Shown: positions 6,438-14,871 of the stretch, piece by piece | Layout of the letters: each line of letters opens with the position of its first letter | How positions within the stretch are numbered: position 1 is the first letter of the stretch | Assembly (NCBI GenBank): GCA_910585275.1 | Contig: CAJUCW010000038.1 | Coordinates: 1-31,553, forward strand | Length of the DNA stretch: 31,553 nt | DNA from: an uncultured Muribaculaceae bacterium | Lineage (GTDB): Bacteria > Bacteroidota > Bacteroidia > Bacteroidales > Muribaculaceae | Reading direction: 5' to 3' | The notes under the pieces: generated by a model | The model's input: the letters and a program-made list of their open reading frames with translations, nothing else | The model's database searches: none | What the model was told of the DNA's origin: nothing | Position numbers and translations under genes: made by a program

Positions 6438-9116
6438 ATGAAAATCTCTTTTAATTTGAACTATCACACCCAATGGGGAGAATCTCTGTATATTTGCGGA
6501 GATCTTCTCCAATTGGGCGGTGGCGATCCCAAGGAAGCAATTGAGATGAAACTATCATCGCCCGATACTTGGGTCGCTGAGTTTGAATTCGAGGCTTGTC
6601 CCCTTGAATTCAACTATTATTTCATTGTCAAGGCCCCCGAGAAGGCGTGGCGTTTCGAATGGGGCAAGCCACATCGCTTTATCGGCTCTGAAGGCCTTGA
6701 TAATGTAAAGATATTCGACTCCTGGCAAGACCAGCCTTCCGACAAGCCGTATTATTCGTCTGCTTTCATCGATGGCATTCTTATGCGTCGGTTCCGCGAT
6801 CAGCCATTGCAGTCTGTTCCCGGAACGGTACAATTCCGCATCAACGCCCCAATGGTGATGCCTGACGAGGTGCTTGCTATTGCCGGAGAAGGAGACTATC
6901 TCGGCAACTGGGTTCCTGCAAAGGCTCTCCCTCTTAATGATGCCCGTTATCCGGAATGGACCATTAATCTGCCATTGTCGGAGTTCGACGCGCCGTTCCA
7001 ATATAAATTCGTAATCTTGAAAAAAGACACGAAAGAGGCGGTGGCATGGGAAACTATCGACAATCGCATCTGCGGCTTCATAAACGAAGATCCCGATTGC
7101 CAGATTGTGGTTGACGGTTTGAGATTTGCAAATCCCAGAAATGACTGGAAAGGGGCCGGCACGGCTATTCCCGTGTTCTCCATAAGGGCTGAAGGTGATT
7201 TCGGCGTGGGAGATTTCCTCGACATAAAGAAGATGGTTGACTGGTGTAAGCGGACAGGCCAGAAGGTGCTTCAGGTTCTTCCTATCAACGACACTGTGAA
7301 GACTGGAACTTGGGTTGATTCTTACCCTTATAGCGCCAATTCCACTTTTGCCCTTCATCCCATGTATCTTCGTCCGGAGGCTGTAGGTGTTCTTGCCGAT
7401 GAACAACGGAGAGAGCACTTCAGGCGCATAGCCGATGAGTTGAACCAACTTCCACAAATTGATTACGAGGCTGTAAATAAAGCCAAGGACGATTATTTTC
7501 GTGAGATTTTTGCCCAGAAGGGTGAAGTTGACCTTGCTTCCGATGAATTTGTAAGATTTTTCAGCAAGAATGAAAGCTGGCTGAAGCCTTATGCTGCATG
7601 GAGGGTGCTTTGTGAAGAATTCAAGACTCCTGACAACACACAATGGGGTGAATACGCCGAGTTTGACGCCGACAGGGTTTCGAAGTTCTGCAAAGAGAAG
7701 CGCGACAAGGTAAGATACCATTATTTCTTGCAATATCATCTCGACAGGCAACTTCGCGAAGTGCGTGACTATGCCCACCTTCACGGCGTGGTGCTGAAGG
7801 GCGACATTCCTATCGGGATCAGCCGTTTCAGTGTTGACGCATGGCAGTATCCCAAGCTTTTCAATATGGATTGCCAGGCAGGTGCTCCACCCGACGATTT
7901 TTCTGTTCTCGGACAAAACTGGGGATTCCCGACATATAACTGGGATGAAATGTCGAAAGACGGGTTCCAGTGGTGGAAAGACCGTTTCCGTAAGATGGCG
8001 GAATATTTCGATGCTTACCGCATTGACCATATTCTCGGGTTTTTCAGAATCTGGCAGATTCCTATGGATGCCATCCATGGTCTGCTCGGATATTTCAATC
8101 CGGCTCTCCCCTTCTCTCCTGAAGAGCTGCGGCATAACTATGACTTCTGGATTAATCCGGAAGTGCAGGCCAATCCACTTATTCTGGAATGGATGCTTAC
8201 CGATTTCTTCGGCGAATATACCGACGATGTGAAGAAAACGTATCTCGATTCTTTGCCCGAAGGTCGTTACAGACTTCGTTCTTTTGTCAACACCCAAAGG
8301 AAGGTGATGGACTATTTTATGTCGCTCGAACAAAACGAGAAGAACCAAAAGATCTGCAACGCTTTGTTGGGTATTATCGATGATGTCCTTTTCATTGAAG
8401 ACCCATATAAGAAAGGACATTATCATCCGAGGATTGCGGCACAATACACATATCAGTTCCGCATTTTGAACGATTATGAGAAATGGTGCTTCAATCGTCT
8501 TTACAACGATTTCTTCTATCATAGGCACAATGATTTTTGGTATGGGAAGGCTATGTGGAAACTACCCCCGCTTATCGACTCTACCGGAATGCTCACTTGC
8601 GCCGAAGACCTTGGAATGATTCCCGACTGCGTGCCTGAAGTGATGGACCGTCTTGAGATTCTTTCTCTTGAAATCCAGAGGATGCCCAAGGACCCTGCTC
8701 TTGAATTTGGCGACACATGGCGCTATCCTTATTTCTCTGTATGCACCACTTCTACCCATGACATGGGCGGAATCCGTGCATGGTGGGAAACCGACAGTGC
8801 TGTAACGCAACGGTTCTTCAACCATGCTCTCCATGAACCGGGTCAGGCACCATATTTTGCCGAGCCGTGGGTATGCGCCAAGATTCTTGATCTACAGCTT
8901 AAGAGCCCGTCGATGTTCTGCATCATCCCTCTTGCTGATTGGCTCTCTGCCGATGGCAATTTGCGCAGGCAGAATCCTCAGGAGGAGCAGATAAACGAGC
9001 CAGCCAATTCCCAACATTATTGGCGCTACCGTATGCATCTCACCGTTGAAAAATTGCTTGAAGCGGAAGGTTTCAACCAGAATCTTTTCAACGCAATACG
9101 TTCTTCGGCAAGATAA
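6438..9116 (+). CDS. malQ: 4-alpha-glucanotransferase (GH77) with two N-terminal starch-binding domains
   Basis: 892 residues, longer than E. coli MalQ because two CBM20-like starch-binding modules (about residues 1-110 and 125-240) precede the GH77 barrel, as in plant DPE2 and many Bacteroidota enzymes. Catalytic signatures are YRIDHILGFFRIW with nucleophile Asp530, CAEDLG with acid/base Glu723, and TSTHDM with Asp775 as transition-state stabiliser. The enzyme transfers alpha-1,4-glucan segments between maltodextrins and glucose or glycogen in the cytoplasm. There is no signal peptide. A CBM20-bearing form suggests soluble branched glucan acceptors. Downstream is a good terminator at 9146. 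The GH97 gene 2.3 kb away could feed the same pathway, but the two are not in one operon. Confidence 0.95.
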   Translation: MKISFNLNYHTQWGESLYICGDLLQLGGGDPKEAIEMKLSSPDTWVAEFEFEACPLEFNYYFIVKAPEKAWRFEWGKPHRFIGSEGLDNVKIFDSWQDQPSDKPYYSSAFIDGILMRRFRDQPLQSVPGTVQFRINAPMVMPDEVLAIAGEGDYLGNWVPAKALPLNDARYPEWTINLPLSEFDAPFQYKFVILKKDTKEAVAWETIDNRICGFINEDPDCQIVVDGLRFANPRNDWKGAGTAIPVFSIRAEGDFGVGDFLDIKKMVDWCKRTGQKVLQVLPINDTVKTGTWVDSYPYSANSTFALHPMYLRPEAVGVLADEQRREHFRRIADELNQLPQIDYEAVNKAKDDYFREIFAQKGEVDLASDEFVRFFSKNESWLKPYAAWRVLCEEFKTPDNTQWGEYAEFDADRVSKFCKEKRDKVRYHYFLQYHLDRQLREVRDYAHLHGVVLKGDIPIGISRFSVDAWQYPKLFNMDCQAGAPPDDFSVLGQNWGFPTYNWDEMSKDGFQWWKDRFRKMAEYFDAYRIDHILGFFRIWQIPMDAIHGLLGYFNPALPFSPEELRHNYDFWINPEVQANPLILEWMLTDFFGEYTDDVKKTYLDSLPEGRYRLRSFVNTQRKVMDYFMSLEQNEKNQKICNALLGIIDDVLFIEDPYKKGHYHPRIAAQYTYQFRILNDYEKWCFNRLYNDFFYHRHNDFWYGKAMWKLPPLIDSTGMLTCAEDLGMIPDCVPEVMDRLEILSLEIQRMPKDPALEFGDTWRYPYFSVCTTSTHDMGGIRAWWETDSAVTQRFFNHALHEPGQAPYFAEPWVCAKILDLQLKSPSMFCIIPLADWLSADGNLRRQNPQEEQINEPANSQHYWRYRMHLTVEKLLEAEGFNQNLFNAIRSSAR

Positions 9117-9145
9117 GAAATAAAAGATTTGTGATTTGTTTTGTG

Positions 9146-9180
9146 TGCGTCGGTGGAATTTGTCTGCCGACGCATATTTT
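9146..9180 (+). terminator. intrinsic terminator after malQ
   Basis: TGCGTCGG pairs with CCGACGCA (8 bp, 13-nt loop) and is followed by a T-rich TATTTT tract, 30 nt after the malQ stop codon. Confidence 0.7.
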
Positions 9181-9222
9181 AGTAATTTTATGTTAATTTT
9201 AATTATACTTTATTAAATGAAA

Positions 9223-9252
9223 TTGCTTTTTTAAGGTCATTTTATAATTTTG
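9223..9252 (+). promoter_or_regulatory. Bacteroidota-type promoter
   Basis: TTG at 9223-9225, a 19-nt spacer, then TAATTTTG at 9245-9252; the start codon is at 9275. This is a full match to the sigma-ABfr consensus and sits right after the malQ terminator. Confidence 0.7.
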
Positions 9253-9274
9253 CGACAAATCTGATATTTCCAAA

Positions 9275-10480
9275 ATGAAAAAGAAGACCTTGGGGTGGAT
9301 GGCGTATTTCATCCTTGTTTTGCTTGGTACGGTGACCGCCGCAGCCACGGTTGTGGTTGATGCTTCAACAGGGCTCCCTTTGCCGAAGGCCTCGGTTTTT
9401 GATAAAAAAGGAAATCTTGTCGGTGTGTGTTCCGACGATGGTTTGGTGCCACGGCTCTCCCCTTCTCTTTATCCCCTTTCTTTGCGGTGTATGGGTTACT
9501 CTTCGGTCTCCATTGAAACGCCTGATATTGAAAAGGTGTTGCTTTCACAGATTGAGTTTAAGTTGCCCGAACTTACTGTAGATAATAAGAAGCATCAGGT
9601 GCTTCATATAATAGGATATGTAAGGGAATATTCCACAATTTCCACATATACAGACACTGTAATGCTTTTCCGGGAGAAAACGGTTGACTTCATGATTCCT
9701 GCACGACGGACCAAGCATTACAAAGGTTGGACATATCCAAGAGTGCTCGCTTCGAAATCATACTATCATTTTTCAGATGCCAACGGTCTTGACAGCGTTA
9801 GCAAGTATTTTAGTCAGAATTTTTCTTGGTCTGACCTTGTCGGTGTCTTTAAAAGCCGTGAGATTCCACATGTTTTAAGGGATGTTGAAGTTGGTAACGA
9901 TACGATATTCGGAAAGTTCAGCCCTTCCTCGCTTTGGAAAAAGAGGGGGAACATAATAATGCTTGACAACGATATCCTTGCTGACAAGAATAACCAGACT
10001 TGGGCTCCCGAACTTTTCAGGCTTTTCAGTATGAATGTGGATTTTACAAAGTTTTATATCAATTATCTGTTTCATGAACCCGGAAGTAATGTTGTTCTTG
10101 CGGATGATATTGCCAGGATGTCGTTTATTATCGAATCGAAGGGAAGGGGAAAGAATTTAAGGAGCCTTTTCCATACCCTTGACCCTATATATATGAATAC
10201 TTACGGGGAGATTTATATCACCGATAAGGAATATATGACTGTTAAGGAAGCGGTTAAATGGGAGAAACGCCCCCCGCTTGGAGATGATATCGGGATACAT
10301 CCTCCGGAAGACGCTCCGCAGCTTCAGCCTGTCATTGCCGCTCTTGTTGACAGGGTTAATAATTTCGATGTCGAGCGTATGCTTATCAACAAGAAGACCG
10401 ACCCCTATTATCACGTCATGAAGAAATTTGAAAAGAAGCGGAAGAAAAAAGGTATTGTTTCGCGCATTTTAAATCGATGA
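9275..10480 (+). CDS. exported protein with carboxypeptidase-D-like regulatory domain
   Basis: 401 residues. A signal peptide is clear: Lys-rich start, then a hydrophobic stretch to about residue 24 (VLLGTVTAAAT). Residues 24-95 follow the carboxypeptidase regulatory-like (beta-sandwich) pattern common in Bacteroidota envelope proteins: VVDASTGLPLPKASVFDKKG, then LRCMGYSS. The remaining ~300 residues carry many aromatic residues and no motif I recognise. The C-terminal tail is strongly basic (KKFEKKRKKK). It is probably periplasmic or outer-membrane associated. It stands as its own unit with a strong promoter; the next gene starts 57 nt later. Function unknown. Confidence 0.75.
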   Translation: MKKKTLGWMAYFILVLLGTVTAAATVVVDASTGLPLPKASVFDKKGNLVGVCSDDGLVPRLSPSLYPLSLRCMGYSSVSIETPDIEKVLLSQIEFKLPELTVDNKKHQVLHIIGYVREYSTISTYTDTVMLFREKTVDFMIPARRTKHYKGWTYPRVLASKSYYHFSDANGLDSVSKYFSQNFSWSDLVGVFKSREIPHVLRDVEVGNDTIFGKFSPSSLWKKRGNIIMLDNDILADKNNQTWAPELFRLFSMNVDFTKFYINYLFHEPGSNVVLADDIARMSFIIESKGRGKNLRSLFHTLDPIYMNTYGEIYITDKEYMTVKEAVKWEKRPPLGDDIGIHPPEDAPQLQPVIAALVDRVNNFDVERMLINKKTDPYYHVMKKFEKKRKKKGIVSRILNR

Positions 10481-10537
10481 CAGACGGATATTGCTTAATA
10501 TTTGCAATTTTTATGTGCAACGCCTCGTTAACAATTT

Positions 10538-11056
10538 ATGATTTCCATAGAAATGATGACGACTGAGTTCGCTGATGATTCAAAGGTGGTGCTGATGTGT
10601 GGTGTCAGCGGTTCCGGTAAAACGTATTATTCCTATAAACTTGAAGAGAAAGGCTACGAGCGTCTTTCTCCGGATGAATTGCTTTGGAACCGTTATGGCG
10701 CCGGATTCACCTCATTGCCGTTCGATCAACAAAAGAAACTTTTTATTGATGCTTCACATGAAATATTAGACATGACAGTCCGGCTCGTTCGTGCGGGTAA
10801 AAAGGTTGTTGTCGATTCAACAATGTGCAAGCGTTTCAAGCGTGATGAGATGCGCGAAGCCTGTCTTCCTCTCGGTGTGAATCCCCTCATTGTTTATCTG
10901 GAGGCTCCTTATCCTTTGCTTGAACAGAGGCTTGCATTCCGAAAAGGAAGCGGACCGAACGACTTGATTGTTTCTAAAGAACAGTTGAAAACGTTTTATT
11001 CTAATTTTGAGATTCCTCGGGAGGATGAGAATTTTATCGTGGTTTCTCAGAAATAA
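10538..11056 (+). CDS. P-loop kinase-like ATP-binding protein (AAA_33 / zeta-toxin-like fold)
   Basis: 172 residues with a Walker A motif GVSGSGKT at residues 22-29, then LSPDELLW, the position where small P-loop kinases such as polynucleotide kinase or zeta-like kinases hold a catalytic Asp. A second strand ends VVVDST. The lid segment contains R-rich CKRFKRDEMR, and YLEAPYPLLEQRLAFRKG resembles the substrate-lid region of AAA_33 proteins. It is cytoplasmic and probably phosphorylates a small molecule or nucleic acid end; the substrate is unknown. In-frame ATGs at residues 6 and 7 are possible alternative starts. No antitoxin-like gene is adjacent, so a toxin role is not supported. Confidence 0.8.
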   Translation: MISIEMMTTEFADDSKVVLMCGVSGSGKTYYSYKLEEKGYERLSPDELLWNRYGAGFTSLPFDQQKKLFIDASHEILDMTVRLVRAGKKVVVDSTMCKRFKRDEMREACLPLGVNPLIVYLEAPYPLLEQRLAFRKGSGPNDLIVSKEQLKTFYSNFEIPREDENFIVVSQK

Positions 11057-11210
11057 GCTTATTTCTGAATACCCGATGAAACTCCAGCCTGCTTTGAAAT
11101 TCTCTCCAAAACTCAACCCCTCCCCTACATTGTCTCACAATAAAATCAAAAATATTCGTGCAATAAAAGAAAAGCATGTTTTTGTGTGCCATAGTTTCAA
11201 AAAAATAGAT

Positions 11211-11218
11211 TATATTTG
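11211..11218 (+). promoter_or_regulatory. -7 element and long leader of the GH97 gene
   Basis: TATATTTG (TAnnTTTG) implies a 5' leader of about 170 nt before ATG 11395; no TTG lies at the ideal -33 distance. The gap 11057-11394 holds no gene. The leader contains a short inverted repeat (GCCAgcgtTGGC, about 11343-11354) but no riboswitch I recognise. Confidence 0.45.
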
Positions 11219-11394
11219 CCGTTGCTAACATAAACTCATGAAATGAATTATTCCCGGCTCTTGACGATATGACTTCTTTTAAATATACCCGGCGGTATTG
11301 AAGCCAAGAAGAGAATATACTCACCGATTCAATTCTTTTGAAAGCCAGCGTTGGCTTCGCGAAGGAGAGCCGCTAAATTCGATATTTTTGGAAA

Positions 11395-13365
11395 ATGAAA
11401 AGACTAATCACATCGTTTCTGTCTGCCGGTGTCGCGGCTTCGATGATAGCTGCTGTAACTTCTTTACCGACAGTAATCGACACAGTCAGTGTCACCAGCC
11501 CTAACGGATGGCTTAAATTTGCCGTTGACAACACCGATGGCTCCCCTTCCTATGCAGTAACCTATACTGGTATTGACATCATGCTTGATTCTCCGCTTGG
11601 TCTTACCGCCGACTACGGTGATTTCTCTAAAGACCTTAAACTTGTATCGGTCAAGAAAGGGAGTATCGACAAGAAATATAAACTCAACCGAATAAAGAAA
11701 TCTGACAACCGTTTCGAGGCAAACTCTATTGAATGTGAATTCGTCAATCCTAAAGGCGACCGCATGATTCTTGAAGTGCAAGTGGCCCATTGCAACATAG
11801 CCTTCCGTTATAGGCTTCCCAAACCCAAGGGAAGGGGTGCAGTGAGGGTTATGAATGAATCCACCGGATTTCATCTTCCTCCTTATGCCACCGGCTTTCT
11901 GACTCCTCAATCGGATGCCATGGTCGGTTGGAAAAGAACCAAACCCAGTTATGAAGAGGAGTACATAATTGATGCTCCTATCGACACCAAATCGAAATAC
12001 GGCCACGGTTTTACTTTTCCTGCGGTGTTTCATATCGGTGACAAGGCGTGGACTATGGTCAGTGAAACCGGTGTTGACCGCAATTACTGTGGTTCACGAC
12101 TTTCCGACCCTGAAAACGGATTGTTTACCCTTCAGTTTCCGATGCCTGAGGAAAACAACGGCAACGGTACTGTGGAGCCTGCCTTCTCACTTCCGGGTGC
12201 CACGCCATGGCGTTTGATTACGGTGGGGCACTCTCCTCGTCCTCTTGCCTCGACCACCCTTCCGTGGGATGTTGTGGAAGAAAAGTTTCCGGCATCGGAG
12301 GACTACAAGCCGGGTAAATCGACATGGAGCTGGATTCTTTGGCAGGATGATGCCATAAATATGGATGATTCGAAAAAATACATCGACCTTGCCGCTGAAA
12401 TGGGCTACCCATACACGCTAATTGATGCTGGATGGGACAAGACCATGGGACGCGATGGAATCGTGGAGTTGGTGGAATATGGCAAAGACAAAGGCGTAGC
12501 CCCATTCCTTTGGTATAGTTCCAGCGGATATTGGAACGACATCGAGCAGTCTCCGATCAACAAGATGGACGACCCTACGGCACGCAAGGCTGAGATGAGA
12601 TGGATGAAAGAGATTGGAGTCAAAGGAATCAAGGTGGATCTCTTCGGCGGCGACAAGCAGGAGACGATGCGTCTGTATGAAGACATACTCAGCGATGCCA
12701 ACGACAACGGCCTGATGGTGATTTTTCATGGTTGCACCCTTCCGAGAGGTTGGGAAAAAATGTATCCGAATTATGTAGGAAGTGAGGCGGTTCTTGCTTC
12801 TGAAAACATGATTTTCTCACAAGGTTTCTGCGACAACGAGGCTGTCAATGCGACGTTGCATCCCATAATTCGCAATGCCGTAGGAGCAATGGAATATGGC
12901 GGGACCTTTCTTAACAAGCGGCTTAACCGTGGAAACGACGGCGGCAACCGGCGCATGACATCAGATGCCTTCCAGCTTGCCTTGGCGGTCATTTACCAAA
13001 GCCCTGTTCAGAATTTCGCTCTTGCCCCCAACAATCTGACGGATGCCGACCCGATAGCACTCGACTTTATGCGTGAAGTCCCTACCCTTTGGGATGATGT
13101 CGCGCTGCTTGAAGGTTATCCCGGCAAGTTCATAGTCTTGTCGCGCAAAAGCGGCGACAAATGGTATGTTGCCGGCATCAATGCTGAAAAATCCACCAAA
13201 GAGTTGGCTCTCGACCTTGATTCTCTCGGAGAAGGAACGGCTGTTATGATTTCCGACGGTAAGAACGGCAAACTACGCAAAGAGGAAATAACCATTAGCA
13301 AAGGCAAAAAGAAAAAGGTTTCTATTCCGGCTTCATCCGGATTCGTTATCATCAAGAAGATTTAA
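11395..13365 (+). CDS. glycoside hydrolase family 97 alpha-glycosidase, retaining type
   Basis: 656 residues with a Sec signal peptide (MKRLITSFLSAGVAASMIAA). The N-terminal beta-sandwich (SPNGWLKFAVDN to about residue 290) is followed by the TIM barrel (SWSWILWQDD onward) and a C-terminal beta-domain, the GH97 order. Two GH97 subtypes exist: inverting glucosidases (SusB) and retaining enzymes (such as the BT1871 alpha-galactosidase), which have an Asp nucleophile on strand 4. Here GIKVDLFGGD provides Asp415, and GSEAV provides Glu464 as candidate acid/base, so a retaining enzyme is predicted. Substrate (alpha-galactoside or alpha-glucoside) cannot be decided by eye. It is probably periplasmic. 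There are no SusC/D genes beside it. Confidence 0.92.
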   Translation: MKRLITSFLSAGVAASMIAAVTSLPTVIDTVSVTSPNGWLKFAVDNTDGSPSYAVTYTGIDIMLDSPLGLTADYGDFSKDLKLVSVKKGSIDKKYKLNRIKKSDNRFEANSIECEFVNPKGDRMILEVQVAHCNIAFRYRLPKPKGRGAVRVMNESTGFHLPPYATGFLTPQSDAMVGWKRTKPSYEEEYIIDAPIDTKSKYGHGFTFPAVFHIGDKAWTMVSETGVDRNYCGSRLSDPENGLFTLQFPMPEENNGNGTVEPAFSLPGATPWRLITVGHSPRPLASTTLPWDVVEEKFPASEDYKPGKSTWSWILWQDDAINMDDSKKYIDLAAEMGYPYTLIDAGWDKTMGRDGIVELVEYGKDKGVAPFLWYSSSGYWNDIEQSPINKMDDPTARKAEMRWMKEIGVKGIKVDLFGGDKQETMRLYEDILSDANDNGLMVIFHGCTLPRGWEKMYPNYVGSEAVLASENMIFSQGFCDNEAVNATLHPIIRNAVGAMEYGGTFLNKRLNRGNDGGNRRMTSDAFQLALAVIYQSPVQNFALAPNNLTDADPIALDFMREVPTLWDDVALLEGYPGKFIVLSRKSGDKWYVAGINAEKSTKELALDLDSLGEGTAVMISDGKNGKLRKEEITISKGKKKKVSIPASSGFVIIKKI

Positions 13366-13368
13366 GCT

Positions 13369-13399
13369 TGCTATACCATCTTAAAAAGATGGTATAGCA
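13369..13399. terminator. hairpin after the GH97 gene
   Basis: A perfect 12-bp stem, TGCTATACCATC/GATGGTATAGCA, with a 7-nt loop begins 3 nt after the GH97 stop codon. There is no strong T-run, but position and stability argue for a terminator or 3'-end protector. Confidence 0.65.
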
Positions 13400-13414
13400 G
13401 AACCGATAAAATAT

Positions 13415-13484
13415 AGGGACATGCCTCCGGCATGTTTGATTAACAATCTGATTTTCAAACGCTACATACCGCAAGCATGTCCCT
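13415..13484. repeat. dispersed intergenic hairpin element, copy 2
   Basis: Perfect outer arms AGGGACATGC (13415-13424) and GCATGTCCCT (13475-13484), and an inner helix CGGCATGT/ACATACCG with one G-U type pair. The sequence aligns with copy 1 at 2795-2860 in loop and right arm, and the outer stem differs by paired changes that keep base pairing. Confidence 0.78.
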
Positions 13485-13486
13485 CC

Positions 13487-13494
13487 TACATTTG
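13487..13494 (+). promoter_or_regulatory. candidate -7 element at the edge of the repeat
   Basis: TACATTTG (TAnnTTTG) 17 nt upstream of ATG 13511, directly after repeat copy 2. Copy 1 has TGCATTTA at the aligned place, so this copy may have supplied a promoter to the downstream gene. There is no TTG at -33. Confidence 0.4.
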
Positions 13495-13510
13495 AAACTA
13501 AAGAACTATT

Positions 13511-14179
13511 ATGAAAAAATTAGTAGTATTGCTTTGTTTGGTAATCAATATTGCGGTTGCCAATGCCCAGATTGTTGAAAAGGGAGAAGGTAATCCTATT
13601 TGGGGTGTGCGCGCTGCGTTTGACGTAAATTTACCCGGAAAAGTACGAAGCAATATATTCAACGACAAGATGTTCCGGACTGGAACCGGTGGCACACTCG
13701 GAGCGGTATGTAACATTTATTTGGGAAGCAAATTCTATCTTGAGCCTGCGATATCGTTGTTTTACGATACTTATTCGTATAATGACATTGTAGTAGCTGA
13801 CTATTACTACATGGAAGACGACCCTACTGTTTATAAAGTGGGAATTCGGATTCCTGTTATTGTCGGGTATAGCATCGAAGTTTCCGATTTGATTTCTATT
13901 GCTCCCTTCACCGGACCGGAGTTGAGTTATGCTTTTGCAGGCGACGTTAGATTTCATGATAAAGATAAAATGGATTTGGAGGATGCTTCATTTTTGTCAT
14001 TATTCGGGAAAAACGGGAATCAACATCGTCTGGAATGCGGTTGGAAAATAGGTGTGGCATTCTTCACCGGAAAGTGGAGTTTTAATATCGACGGCACTAT
14101 AGGAATGACCAATCTAATGAAAAATGGTTTGAAATTTCATGAAAATCGAGGAAGTGTCAGTATTACCCGTTATCTTTGA
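13511..14179 (+). CDS. outer-membrane beta-barrel protein (porin-like family)
   Basis: 222 residues with a signal peptide ending ANAQ (about residue 20). The mature part shows alternating strands and glycine or aromatic-rich segments: WGVRAAFDVNL, GGTLGAVCNIYLG and FYLEPAISLFY, then VGIRIPVIVGY and CGWKIGVAFFTGKWSFNIDG. This is the pattern of PF13568-like 8- to 10-strand barrels of Bacteroidota. It resides in the outer membrane; its ligand is unknown. The next gene starts 70 nt downstream on the same strand, with a short palindrome (GGATTAATCC, 14204-14213) between them. Confidence 0.8.
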   Translation: MKKLVVLLCLVINIAVANAQIVEKGEGNPIWGVRAAFDVNLPGKVRSNIFNDKMFRTGTGGTLGAVCNIYLGSKFYLEPAISLFYDTYSYNDIVVADYYYMEDDPTVYKVGIRIPVIVGYSIEVSDLISIAPFTGPELSYAFAGDVRFHDKDKMDLEDASFLSLFGKNGNQHRLECGWKIGVAFFTGKWSFNIDGTIGMTNLMKNGLKFHENRGSVSITRYL

Positions 14180-14249
14180 AATTTATTCCGCTCGTGATAA
14201 AAGGGATTAATCCTTGTCGAAAATTCTATGTCAAAATAAGAAAAAAGTT

Positions 14250-14870
14250 ATGAAAAAGGTGATTTTGCTTGTTGTTTTGACATTGGGACTTGTCGCAGGG
14301 AACTTGAATGCACAGACCGGACGCCATGGCCGTCGGTGTGCCGACCATTACGAGCAGCATAAACATGCCTGTCATCGGTCTGATTATTTTATAGCAGATG
14401 ATAAGGTTTTCTTTAGAGGTAGAGAGATTAAGGGAGCATCTGCGTATAGATTTGAGATACTCAACGACGGATACGCGAAAGACGTATGGAACGTTTATTA
14501 TTGCGGAGTGAAAGTGAAAAATGCGTCGTCCGATTCATTCAGGGTCTTAGGTTACGGTTATGCCAAAGATACATGGGGCGTGTTTTATAATGGTGTAAAG
14601 ATTACCGGTGCTTCAACGAACAGCTTCACCATCCTTCCTGATTGGTATGCGAAAGATACGTGGAGCGTCTATTATGACGGAAAAAAGATTGCAGGTGCTT
14701 CTCCCGATAGTTTTAAAGTCCTGCATGACGGATATGCCAAAGATACGTGGCACGTATATTTTGACGGTGCTAAGATTCCCTCCGCTTCGCCGGATAGTTT
14801 TAAAGTCTTGCATGACGGATATGCCGAAGATACGTGGCACGTATTTTATTACGGACGGAAAATCAAATAA
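14250..14870 (+). CDS. secreted DKNYY-type repeat protein
   Basis: 206 residues from the ATG that begins a signal peptide (MKKVILLVVLTLGLVAGNLNA); a longer reading from 14214 would only add a non-signal extension. After a His/Arg-rich linker come repeats of 29 residues starting at residues 75, 104, 133, 162 and 191, preceded by a degenerate one at about 50. The repeat core is YAKDTWxVYYDGxKIxGAS followed by PDSFKVL, as in the DKNYY family, whose members are exported and often lie near stress or envelope genes. The biochemical role is unknown. Only 1 nt separates its stop codon from the next ATG, so it is translationally linked to the winged-helix regulator. Confidence 0.82.
   Translation: MKKVILLVVLTLGLVAGNLNAQTGRHGRRCADHYEQHKHACHRSDYFIADDKVFFRGREIKGASAYRFEILNDGYAKDVWNVYYCGVKVKNASSDSFRVLGYGYAKDTWGVFYNGVKITGASTNSFTILPDWYAKDTWSVYYDGKKIAGASPDSFKVLHDGYAKDTWHVYFDGAKIPSASPDSFKVLHDGYAEDTWHVFYYGRKIK
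14706..14843 (+). repeat. recent 87-bp in-frame tandem duplication
   Basis: Positions 14706-14756 and 14793-14843 differ at only 2 of 51 bases, while the earlier repeats of the same gene are much more diverged. The period is 87 bp, equal to one 29-residue protein repeat. Confidence 0.85.
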
Positions 14871-14871
14871 A

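Noticed and set aside
6555..8528. Long minus-strand open frame of 657 codons opposite malQ
   Set aside because: It is the antisense shadow of a strongly conserved GH77 gene and has no recognisable protein features.
10538..11056. Zeta-type toxin of a toxin-antitoxin pair
   Set aside because: The P-loop kinase fold fits, but there is no small antitoxin gene beside it and many housekeeping-like kinases share the pattern.
14204..14213. GGATTAATCC palindrome as an operator
   Set aside because: Ten base pairs only, with no second copy or promoter nearby.
14608..14871. Upstream extension of the winged-helix protein into the repeat gene
   Set aside because: It overlaps the DKNYY gene in another frame; its repeats are only the out-of-frame image of that gene. 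ATG 14872 is the sensible start.
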